Shown piece by piece: positions 24,814 to 31,364 of a DNA stretch of 37,422 nucleotides; the first letter of the stretch is position 1, and every line of letters begins with the position of its first letter. The notes under the pieces were generated by a model. The model saw only the letters and a program-made list of their open reading frames with translations, was not told the origin of the DNA and did not search any database. The translations under genes were made by a program, and so were the position numbers. The stretch comes from UBA668 sp043740085 (lineage in GTDB: Bacteria; Actinomycetota; Acidimicrobiia; Acidimicrobiales; Ilumatobacteraceae), in contig JAYUCY010000124.1 of assembly GCA_043740085.1 (NCBI GenBank), positions 1 through 37,422 of the forward strand, in the 5' to 3' direction.

Positions 24814-25417
24814 GATCAACCCACTCCTTGAGGTGCGGCCGCTCGGTGCCGATGGTGGTGCTGACACCGTGGCCGGGCATCACAATCGTCTCGGCTGGCA
24901 AGGTGAAGAGCCGATTGTCGAGCGACTGGATGATCGTGTCGAAATTGCCCTCCTTCGACTTGGTGTTACCGGGGCCACCGGGGAACAGCGTGTCGCCCGT
25001 GAAGACCAACGGCGCGCCCTCAACTCGGAAGCTGACCGAACCCGGCGTGTGGCCCGGGTTGTGGATTGCGTGCAGACGCAGTCGACCGACCTCGATGACG
25101 TCGGCGTCGTCGATGAACACGTCGTAGCCGACGTCGTTGAGCATCTCCGCGTCCTGACTCATCACGGCGACCTCGTACCCGGCTTCACGGATAGCGGGCA
25201 CGGCTTGAATGTGGTCCCAGTGGCCGTGCGTTTCGAGCACCCGGCGTACACCCAGCCGCTGGCACAGTTGTAGTAGCTGCTCGTGTTCGTTGGCGGCATC
25301 GATGAGCACCGCGTCGCCGGTCTCGCGGCAGCGCAGCACGAACACATTGTTGGCGTACGGCCCGACGACGACTCGGTGGATCTCCAAGCGGCTATCAGCC
25401 CAGTGCAAGGTGGTCAT
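24803..25417 (-). CDS. MBL-fold metallo-hydrolase (hydroxyacylglutathione hydrolase-like)
   Basis: The 204-residue protein has H64-G-H66-W-D68-H69, then HNPGHTPGSVSF, FTGDTLFPGGPG and MPGHG. All metal ligands of the glyoxalase II-like MBL branch are in order, and the length fits the short bacterial members. It should be a cytoplasmic thioester or related hydrolase; the substrate in an organism probably using mycothiol rather than glutathione is open. TAACGT ends 6 nt before the ATG, so the mRNA is probably leaderless. The hypothetical gene at 24424-24813 overlaps its 3' end. Confidence 0.86.
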   Translation of the reverse strand: MTTLHWADSRLEIHRVVVGPYANNVFVLRCRETGDAVLIDAANEHEQLLQLCQRLGVRRVLETHGHWDHIQAVPAIREAGYEVAVMSQDAEMLNDVGYDVFIDDADVIEVGRLRLHAIHNPGHTPGSVSFRVEGAPLVFTGDTLFPGGPGNTKSKEGNFDTIIQSLDNRLFTLPAETIVMPGHGVSTTIGTERPHLKEWVDRGW

Positions 25418-25423
25418 CGCGCA

Positions 25424-25429
25424 ACGTTA
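25424..25429 (-). promoter_or_regulatory. -10 box of the MBL-fold gene
   Basis: TAACGT on the minus strand lies 6 nt before ATG 25417. Confidence 0.4.
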
Positions 25430-25519
25430 CTGCCGTCGGACCGTGTCCTGATCTGAGCGTGTCATGTCTGCAGCGGGTCCCACGCAGTCACGCATGACAT
25501 GGTGGCGAGTTGCGACGGG

Positions 25520-25525
25520 TACGTT
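25520..25525 (+). promoter_or_regulatory. -10 box of the amidase gene
   Basis: TACGTT lies 6 nt before ATG 25532, in the leaderless arrangement. Confidence 0.4.
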
Positions 25526-25531
25526 GGGTAG

Positions 25532-26917
25532 ATGCAGACCCCTGACCCAACGCTGTGGAGCGCGAGCGAGCAGGCCGCAGCGATTCGTGAGGGGCGGCTC
25601 GGCAGCGAGGAATTGCTCGACCTGTTTCTCGCTCGCATCGCATCGGTCGACACGCAGGTGAACGCGGTGTGCACGCTGGCAGTGGAGCCCGCGAGGGAAC
25701 GGTGCCGCGCAGCAGACGCGGCGACTGCACGCGGCGAGTCGTGGGGGCTGCTGCATGGACTGCCGGTGACGATCAAGGATGCGATTGCGACCGCTGAGAT
25801 CCGCTCCACCGGTGGTGCAACGGCCATGCGCGACCACGTGCCCACGACCGACGCGCCCGCCGTCGCTGCGCTGAAGACCGCGGGCGCGATCGTCTTCGGC
25901 AAGACGAACGTGCCCGAGTGGTCGGGCGATTGGCAGAGCTTCAACGAGATGTTCGGCACCACCAATAATCCGTGGGCGCTCACGCATACGCCTGGCGGCT
26001 CGTCGGGTGGTGCTGCCGCCGCGGTCGCGTGTGGGATGACCAGCTTCGAATTGGGTACCGACATCGGCGGCTCGGTGCGCGTGCCATCCGCGTTCTGCGG
26101 CGTGTGGGGTCACAAGCCCAGCTTTGGCATCATCCCCACACTTGGATATCTCGATGAGCCGGGCGGTGGCGGCACTGAGAGCGATGTCAACGTGTTCGGC
26201 CCCATCGCTCGCAGCGCGACGGATTTGCGACTGCTACTCGACGTGCTCGCGCAGCCGACGCCTGAGCGCTCGACTGCGTGGACCTTGCGCCTCCCTGAGC
26301 CAACGGTGGCCTCACTTCAAGGGCTGCGCGTCGCCGTGTGGTTCGACGAACCCGAACTGGAAGTCGACAGTCAAATGTCAGCGGTGCTGCACGCCGCGGC
26401 GGCAGCGGTGGAGAGCGCTGGTGCGGTGGTCGACCGCGCGGCACGGCCCGAGATCGATGTGCGCACTGCGTGGCGTAACGGTGCCCGGCTGATTGGCGCG
26501 GCTACATCGGTGAGCGATGTCGGCGCGCCGTTGACCCACCACCAGTGGATGATCATGGACCGTCAGCGTGTACGCGCTCGGGCAGCCTGGGCCACGTTCT
26601 TCGCAGACTTCGATGTGCTGCTGTGCCCGGTCACCATTGTCACTGCGTTCCCGCATCTGCAGGAGGGCTTGTGGAGCAACCGGCGCATCACGATCAACGG
26701 TCGCGAACGCGACTACCTGGAAATCGAGGGCTGGCCGGCGCTCATCGGCAGTGTGTACCTGCCCAGCACGTCGGTGCCGGTGGGCCGCACTGCTGGCGGG
26801 TTGCCGGTGGGCATGCAGGTGGTGGCACCCTTCCTGCAGGATCGCACGGCACTGCTGGTCGGGGAGTGGATCGGCGAGATTGTGGGCGGTTACCAGCCGC
26901 CGCCGATCGTCGCATAA
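25532..26917 (+). CDS. Amidase signature family protein
   Basis: The 461-residue protein carries the amidase-signature triad: Lys82 in VTIKDAI, the cis-Ser in G-G-S157-S158-G-G and Ser181 in GTDIGGS181VRVPSAFCGVWGHKPS. It hydrolyses a carboxamide in the cytoplasm; the substrate is unknown. GatA is unlikely since no gatC or gatB is adjacent. Length is typical. It stands alone, divergent from the MBL-fold gene, with a leaderless-type promoter. Confidence 0.9.
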   Translation: MQTPDPTLWSASEQAAAIREGRLGSEELLDLFLARIASVDTQVNAVCTLAVEPARERCRAADAATARGESWGLLHGLPVTIKDAIATAEIRSTGGATAMRDHVPTTDAPAVAALKTAGAIVFGKTNVPEWSGDWQSFNEMFGTTNNPWALTHTPGGSSGGAAAAVACGMTSFELGTDIGGSVRVPSAFCGVWGHKPSFGIIPTLGYLDEPGGGGTESDVNVFGPIARSATDLRLLLDVLAQPTPERSTAWTLRLPEPTVASLQGLRVAVWFDEPELEVDSQMSAVLHAAAAAVESAGAVVDRAARPEIDVRTAWRNGARLIGAATSVSDVGAPLTHHQWMIMDRQRVRARAAWATFFADFDVLLCPVTIVTAFPHLQEGLWSNRRITINGRERDYLEIEGWPALIGSVYLPSTSVPVGRTAGGLPVGMQVVAPFLQDRTALLVGEWIGEIVGGYQPPPIVA

Positions 26918-26966
26918 CGAGCCTGGTTACACCGCGACTTCGAGGCATGTCCTCGTTTCGGTCGTA

Positions 26967-26978
26967 TGTAATGTTACA
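26967..26978. promoter_or_regulatory. Palindrome TGTAA-TG-TTACA upstream of the CAP gene
   Basis: A perfect 5-2-5 inverted repeat in locally AT-rich DNA lies 73 bp before the CAP-domain gene. It could be a repressor operator; no dedicated regulator is adjacent. The rest of the 134-bp gap shows only the ribosome-binding site of the CAP gene. Confidence 0.3.
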
Positions 26979-27051
26979 GTTTCGTGTCGTTTGTGACGGG
27001 AGCTGCGTTCGACATCACATTCCGCGGGCCCGGAAACCAAGGAGTCATCTC

Positions 27052-27546
27052 ATGCATGCACCTCGTTCGCTTGGCGCGTACGGCCTTACTCTGGTCCTTG
27101 GCCTGTTCGGCGGCTGCGGTCTGATTCAGGAGTGTGCGCCTCCGTCGGTGAGCGCTCCTATCGACATCAGCCTGCAGTGCACCGATCTGGTGAATGCGGC
27201 ACGCGCCAACGTCGGGGTTGCCCCAGTCGCCGTCAACGGCTACCTGAACTCGGCGGCCGAGCACTTTTCCACGGACCAGGCCAATCGCCGGACAATGACC
27301 CACACCGGGTCCGACGGCTCGAATGCGGGGCAGCGGATCAGTCGCGAAGGGTATTCGTGGAGCACGTGGGCGGAAAATGTGGCGGCCGGCCAAGCCGACT
27401 GCTCGAGCGTTGTCAACGCCTGGATGAACAGCGAGGGTCACCGGATCAATATCTTGAACCCAGCGCTGACGGAGATTGGTATCGGTGCAGTCACCGGCAC
27501 CAACGGGGTCATCTATTGGACCATGGACTTGGCTGCCCCTCTCTGA
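27052..27546 (+). CDS. Secreted CAP-domain (SCP-like) protein
   Basis: The 164-residue protein has an N-terminal hydrophobic segment ending FGGC (about 8-22), either a signal peptide or an imperfect lipobox. One CAP domain follows (about 40-164), shown by LVNAARANVGVAPVAVN, the His in MTHTGSDGSNAGQRI, WAENVAAG, WMNSEGHRINILNP and IGIGAV. CAP proteins of bacteria are extracytoplasmic and of mostly unknown activity. AAGGAG at 27039-27044, 7 nt before ATG 27052, is a strong ribosome-binding site, unlike the leaderless genes around it. It is a single-gene unit. Confidence 0.88.
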   Translation: MHAPRSLGAYGLTLVLGLFGGCGLIQECAPPSVSAPIDISLQCTDLVNAARANVGVAPVAVNGYLNSAAEHFSTDQANRRTMTHTGSDGSNAGQRISREGYSWSTWAENVAAGQADCSSVVNAWMNSEGHRINILNPALTEIGIGAVTGTNGVIYWTMDLAAPL

Positions 27547-27572
27547 TCGCGGGAACGGTGCGCGCATACGTG

Positions 27573-27592
27573 TGCGTGCGTGCGTGCGTGCG
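27573..27592. repeat. TGCG tetranucleotide repeat, five copies
   Basis: Five perfect TGCG units lie between the CAP gene and hemolysin III gene, followed by a GCC/GCCC-rich stretch. It is outside the coding sequences, about 33 bp before the -10 box of the next gene. Confidence 0.8.
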
Positions 27593-27624
27593 CCGCCCGC
27601 CGCCCGCCCGACAGCTCTCGGGCG

Positions 27625-27630
27625 TATGGT
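27625..27630 (+). promoter_or_regulatory. -10 box of the hemolysin III gene
   Basis: TATGGT lies 6 nt before ATG 27637. Confidence 0.4.
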
Positions 27631-27636
27631 TTTCTC

Positions 27637-28293
27637 ATGAGTTCCAGCTCCATCACCCCGGCCAGCGATCGCCCAACGTGGCGCGGCTGGTTCCATGTTG
27701 GCGCCTTTGCATTGTCGATCCCCGGTGGCATCCTGCTCATCCTTGCGGCCGACCATGCGTCGGCGCGGGTGGCGGCAGCCATCTACGCGGCCAGCCTGCT
27801 ACTGGGGTTCGGAACGTCGGCCGGCTACCACCGGCTGGCCCGCACCGCCCGCACGCAGGCGATTATGCAGCGCCTTGATCACTCGATGATTTTCGTGTTG
27901 ATCGCCGGCAGCTACACACCCGTCTGCCTGCTGGGTTTGCCGCCGGCGTGGGGCATTCCGTTGCTCTGCGCGGTGTGGACGTTTGCCGCTGTTGGCATCG
28001 TCCTGAAGCAATTTGCGTTCGAGCGCTTCAAGATGTTGGAGTATTCGCTGTACCCCATCCTCGGCTGGAGCCTGGTGGTGGCCGCGCCGGTCCTGCTGCG
28101 ACACATGACGGCACTGGAGCTGTCGTTGCTGCTTGCGGGTGGCTTGCTCTATACGATCGGTATTCCGGTGTTGGTGCGCGAGAGGCCGAATCCGTGGCCG
28201 CGCACATTCGGCTATCACGAAATCTGGCATGGCTTTACCATCGCTGCCGGCGCCTGCCACTTCGCCACGATGGGTTTGCTGGTTCGCGGTTGA
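27637..28293 (+). CDS. Hemolysin III / PAQR family membrane protein
   Basis: The 218-residue protein has about seven hydrophobic helices. The family residues are GYHRL after the second helix, LDHSMIFVLIAGSYTPV, and HEIWHGFTIAAGACHF near the C terminus, whose His residues form the metal site of PAQR proteins. Despite the name, bacterial members are integral membrane proteins linked to membrane homeostasis, and lytic activity should not be assumed. It is a single gene with its own leaderless-type promoter. It ends 7 bp from the convergent vapC. Confidence 0.9.
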   Translation: MSSSSITPASDRPTWRGWFHVGAFALSIPGGILLILAADHASARVAAAIYAASLLLGFGTSAGYHRLARTARTQAIMQRLDHSMIFVLIAGSYTPVCLLGLPPAWGIPLLCAVWTFAAVGIVLKQFAFERFKMLEYSLYPILGWSLVVAAPVLLRHMTALELSLLLAGGLLYTIGIPVLVRERPNPWPRTFGYHEIWHGFTIAAGACHFATMGLLVRG

Positions 28294-28300
28294 GGCGGTT

Positions 28301-28699
28301 CTAGTTGCTGACGACGTCGAAGCCCAGGGAGAGGGCGACGGGAATCTGCATCGGGTCGAAGGTCACGAAGGTGACCGGTCTCGGTAGTCGGTCCGCCGCG
28401 GCGAGGTGCAGCGCGTCTGCAAGGCGAAGCGGTTGCTCGCGCATCAGCTGGGCGGCACGATCGAGACAGCGCTGGTCCACTGGCACCACTGCGTAGCGAT
28501 CCCACTGCAGGCGCAGTGCGTCCTCCAGGTCGGCCTGCAGAAACGGCTCGTCGGTGAGCTTGGCGATGACGGCCAGGGCCTCGGTGAGCGCGAGCGCGCT
28601 GACACAGGTGACGGGTGCGAGCGCATCCAGTGCATGGCGCCGCACTGACGACTCCACGTGCAACGCGACGACCGCGCTGGTGTCGAAGAAGACGGTCAT
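28301..28699 (-). CDS. vapC: VapC-type PIN-domain toxin
   Basis: The 132-residue PIN protein has the acidic residues D6 (VFFDTSAVVAL), E40 (LALTEALAV), D95 (LRLADALHLAAADR) and D115 (TFVTFDPM), as needed for Mg-dependent RNase activity. It starts 13 bp after the antitoxin stop, in the usual antitoxin-toxin order. Targets of VapC toxins are usually specific tRNA or rRNA sites; this one is unknown. All key residues are present, so it looks active. Confidence 0.88.
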   Translation of the reverse strand: MTVFFDTSAVVALHVESSVRRHALDALAPVTCVSALALTEALAVIAKLTDEPFLQADLEDALRLQWDRYAVVPVDQRCLDRAAQLMREQPLRLADALHLAAADRLPRPVTFVTFDPMQIPVALSLGFDVVSN

Positions 28700-28712
28700 G
28701 TCCAGTCCCCAG

Positions 28713-28982
28713 TCACCCGCGCAGCTCCTTGAGCGCGCGGTCAAGACGGACGCCGCTCCAGATCGGCACCGGCGTACCGGGGCGAGCAGCATCGGTGCGG
28801 CGGGGGGAGACGAGTGCGCCAGCGGCGATCAAGTCGGCCAGCACGGTCTGACCCTGCTCGGCTTCGATTGGGCCGAGCTGGGCGACGGCGCGCCCGTCGA
28901 CCGAGACCACCACCCGTTGGCCGCTGCCGGCGCGGCGCACTGCGGCGGCGAGGTCGGAGCGGAGTTCGCGGATGCCAATCAT
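28713..28982 (-). CDS. vapB: Phd/YefM-type antitoxin (VapB)
   Basis: The 89-residue protein opens with IGIRELRSDLAAAVRRAGSGQRVVVSVDGRAVAQLGP, the DNA-binding half of Phd/YefM antitoxins. A disordered toxin-binding tail follows, ending LDRALKELRG. ATG 28982 is preferred over GTG 29000 because the extra residues would be encoded by the control repeats. It should neutralise VapC and repress the pair. Confidence 0.85.
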   Translation of the reverse strand: MIGIRELRSDLAAAVRRAGSGQRVVVSVDGRAVAQLGPIEAEQGQTVLADLIAAGALVSPRRTDAARPGTPVPIWSGVRLDRALKELRG

Positions 28983-29000
28983 GCGTACACCAGCGTACAC
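28983..29000 (-). promoter_or_regulatory. Direct-repeat candidate operator of vapBC
   Basis: GCGTACAC occurs at 28983-28990 and 28993-29000, ten bp (one helical turn) apart and directly before the vapB start. Each unit holds the self-complementary GTAC. This suits cooperative binding by the VapBC complex. Confidence 0.4.
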
Positions 29001-29032
29001 ATCCCAACTGGCGGGGTCACCCCCCGAGAGCG

Positions 29033-29038
29033 CAGACT
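29033..29038 (+). promoter_or_regulatory. -10-like box of the acyl-CoA dehydrogenase gene
   Basis: CAGACT lies 6 nt before ATG 29045; it deviates from TAnnnT at the first base. Confidence 0.25.
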
Positions 29039-29044
29039 TGCGCC

Positions 29045-30160
29045 ATGAACTTTGCCTTCACCGAAGAACAAGAAGAACTCCGCAAGACCGTCCGCGCATT
29101 TCTCGAAGCGAAGAGCCCCGAGACCGCCGTGCGCGAGCAGATGGAGACCGACGCCGGCTACGACGCCGCTGTCTGGAGCCAGATGGGCGAGCAGCTGGGT
29201 CTGCAAGGCCTGGCCATCCCCGAGGAGTTCGGTGGCTCCGGCTACACCTTCGTCGAGCTGGGAATTGTGCTCGAAGAGCAGGGTCGCGCCCTGTTGTGCG
29301 CCCCCTTCTTCAGTACCGTCGTGCTTGCTGCCAACACGCTGCTCCACAGCGGCGACGACGCAGCCAAGGCTGCACACCTGCCGGGCATTGCCAGTGGCGA
29401 AACCATCGCCACGCTGGCATTCACCGAGCCCAGCGGCAAGTGGGACGAAAGCGGCATCACCACCGAGGCCACCGCTGCGGGTGACGGCTGGACGCTGAAT
29501 GGCGTGAAGAGCTTCGTGCTCGATGGCCATACCGCCAGCCTGATCATCGTGGCTGCTCGCACCGCCAAGGGTGTCTCGCTGTTCACGGTTGCCGGCGACG
29601 CCTCGGGCCTCACCCGCACTGCGCTGTCCACCATGGACCAGACGCGCAAGCAGGCCAAGCTCGAGTTCGCCAACACGCCGGCAACGCTGCTGGGCACCGA
29701 GGGCGAAGGCTGGGCCGTGCTCAGCACCGTGCTCGACCTTGCCGCTGTCGGTCTTGCGGCCGAGCAGGTCGGTGGCGCTCAGAAGGTTCTCGAGCAGGCA
29801 GTGGAGTACGCCAAGGTGCGTGTGCAGTTCGGCCGCCCCATCGGTTCCTTCCAGGCCATCAAGCACAAGTGCGCCGACATGCTGTTGGAGGTCGAGTCCG
29901 CCAAGAGCGCTGCCTACTACGGGCTGTGGTGCGCCGCCGAGCAGAACGACGAGCTGCCGTCGGTGGCGTCGTTGGCGAAGGCCTACTGCAGCGAGGCGTA
30001 CTTCCACGCCACTGCCGAGAACATCCAAATCCACGGTGGTATTGGTTTCACCTGGGAGCACCCGGCACACCTGTACTTCAAGCGGGCCAAGAGCAGCGAG
30101 CTGCTGTTCGGTGACCCCACCTACCACCGCGAGCTCCTCGCCCAGCGCATCGGAATCTGA
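29045..30160 (+). CDS. Acyl-CoA dehydrogenase family protein (FadE type)
   Basis: The 371-residue protein has the N-terminal helical domain (FAFTEEQEELRKTVRAFLE), the middle beta domain (ATLAFTEPSGKWDESGI, LNGVKSFVLDG) and the C-terminal helical domain. The last contains YAKVRVQFGRPIGSFQAIKHKCADM and IQIHGGIGFTWEHPAHLYFKRA. It oxidises an acyl-CoA with FAD. The GxTWEHPxHLY motif is that of mycobacterial FadE proteins, some of which act as mixed tetramers on steroid or branched side chains. The acyl chain is unknown, and no partner dehydrogenase is adjacent. It is a monocistronic-looking gene with a leaderless-type start. Confidence 0.92.
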   Translation: MNFAFTEEQEELRKTVRAFLEAKSPETAVREQMETDAGYDAAVWSQMGEQLGLQGLAIPEEFGGSGYTFVELGIVLEEQGRALLCAPFFSTVVLAANTLLHSGDDAAKAAHLPGIASGETIATLAFTEPSGKWDESGITTEATAAGDGWTLNGVKSFVLDGHTASLIIVAARTAKGVSLFTVAGDASGLTRTALSTMDQTRKQAKLEFANTPATLLGTEGEGWAVLSTVLDLAAVGLAAEQVGGAQKVLEQAVEYAKVRVQFGRPIGSFQAIKHKCADMLLEVESAKSAAYYGLWCAAEQNDELPSVASLAKAYCSEAYFHATAENIQIHGGIGFTWEHPAHLYFKRAKSSELLFGDPTYHRELLAQRIGI

Positions 30161-30200
30161 GTCTCCTCAGCCCCCGATCACTCAGTTGATAGCAAGGCTA

Positions 30201-30213
30201 GGAGGCTTCCTCC
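30201..30213 (+). terminator. Weak hairpin after the acyl-CoA dehydrogenase gene
   Basis: GGAGG-CTT-CCTCC forms a 5-bp GC-rich stem with a 3-nt loop 40 bp after the stop. No U tract follows, so termination is only possible. Confidence 0.3.
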
Positions 30214-30298
30214 GGGCCTTGCGTCGTTGTATCGGACGGCTCCGGACGGGTGGGGCCACTGGCACATGACAAGCACCGGGCACCGGGCACCAACTCTC

Positions 30299-30527
30299 CT
30301 TCAGTTCACCTCTTTCAGATTTACTCATCGTTCGCCAGGGATCGTCCAGGCTTGAGCGTCGAACTGGAAATGGGGCGCTGCCCGTTCGCTCCGTCGACAG
30401 GGTTCCGGACGCCATCGCTCGGCGACCGCGAACGAGGGCCCGGAGTCGACTCAACATCGACGGGATCGACTTCGGCGTGTTCTCCGACAGTCCAACCTGT
30501 CCTAAATCTGAAAGAGGTGAACTGAAG
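30299..30527. mobile_element. 229-bp MITE-like element with perfect 25-bp terminal inverted repeats
   Basis: The left end (30299-30323, beginning CTTCAGTTCACC and ending CAGATTTA) is repeated exactly in reverse complement at 30503-30527. The 25 bp are identical, with no further match inside or outside. The 179 bp between show no transposase-like frame; the open frames crossing it contain no recognisable domain. It fills most of the 406-bp gap between the acyl-CoA dehydrogenase and GT2 genes. I see no clear target-site duplication in the bases directly flanking the repeats. Best reading: a non-autonomous transposable element or an internally deleted insertion sequence. A paired regulatory or RNA structure is the alternative. 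Confidence 0.6.
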
Positions 30528-30566
30528 ACGACAGCGGCGGCCCCGCTGAACCAAGGATCGATCTGT

Positions 30567-31364
30567 CTAGGCGCGCTTTTTGGTGAGCCAGGTGACCATC
30601 GGCTCGGCGCTTCTTACGTGCAGACGTGGGCCCCATACCGAGTAGAGCACGATGCAGTAGACGGCACGAACGCCGTCGCGCCAGCCGATCTTCTTGCCTT
30701 CGTCGTATGTGCGGCCGGCGTAGCTGATGCCAACTTCGTAGATTCGCCAGCCGCCGCGAGCGACCTTGGCCGTCATCTCCGGCTCGATGCCGAAGCGGTT
30801 TTCCTCCAGCTCGAAGGACTGCAGCACCTCGCGACGGAAGGCCTTGTAACAGGTCTCCATATCGGTGAGGTTGATGTTGGTGAACATGTTGGACATGGTG
30901 GTGAGGAAGCGGTTGCCGACTGAATGCCAGTAGTACACGACGCGATGGCCGTCGCCGCCCAGGAAGCGCGAGCCGAACACCACGTCGGCGGAGCCGCGCA
31001 GTAGCGGTGCCATCAGACGGGAGTAGTCGGCCGGGTCGTACTCCAGGTCGGCGTCTTGCACCACTACGAATGGCTGCGTCGCTTCGGAGAACCCTCGGCG
31101 CAGGGCGGCTCCCTTGCCCTGGTTCGATTGCTGGTGCAGCACCCGCACGCGAGGGTCGGTGACCTCCGCCAGGCGTTCGGCGGTGGCGTCGGTGGAGGCA
31201 TCATTGATGACGATCACCTCAGCGGTGAACGGCGACTCCAGGACCCGCCCGAGGATCTGAAGGATTGTTGCTTCCTCGTTGTACGCGGGCATCACGACGG
31301 TGAGGCAGGCGTGCGCGGTGGTTTCGGGTGTCGGCACGGTGCTGAAATCTAGCGGTCGGGTCAC
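30567..31364 (-). CDS. Family 2 glycosyltransferase (polyprenyl-phosphate type)
   Basis: The 265-residue protein has the GT-A start LTVVMPAYNEEATI, IVINDASTDAT, GKGAALRRGF and the metal-binding DxD region VVVQDADLEYDP. After that come GSRFLGG and a C-terminal part typical of dolichol-phosphate-mannose-synthase-like enzymes. There is no evident transmembrane segment. It likely charges a polyprenyl phosphate with a sugar at the inner face of the membrane. It lies downstream of, and overlaps by up to 146 bp, the YfhO-like gene, so both may act in one envelope glycan pathway. The start is uncertain: GTG 31364 or GTG 31337; both keep the first beta strand. Confidence 0.87.
   Translation of the reverse strand: MTRPLDFSTVPTPETTAHACLTVVMPAYNEEATILQILGRVLESPFTAEVIVINDASTDATAERLAEVTDPRVRVLHQQSNQGKGAALRRGFSEATQPFVVVQDADLEYDPADYSRLMAPLLRGSADVVFGSRFLGGDGHRVVYYWHSVGNRFLTTMSNMFTNINLTDMETCYKAFRREVLQSFELEENRFGIEPEMTAKVARGGWRIYEVGISYAGRTYDEGKKIGWRDGVRAVYCIVLYSVWGPRLHVRSAEPMVTWLTKKRA

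Noticed and set aside
25532..26917. Amidase as GatA of the tRNA amidotransferase
   Set aside because: No gatB or gatC neighbour, and the substrate-region sequence looks like a general amidase.
30250..30525. Open frames inside the inverted-repeat element
   Set aside because: Products have no transposase or other domain and extend through the terminal repeats; more likely chance frames in GC-rich DNA.
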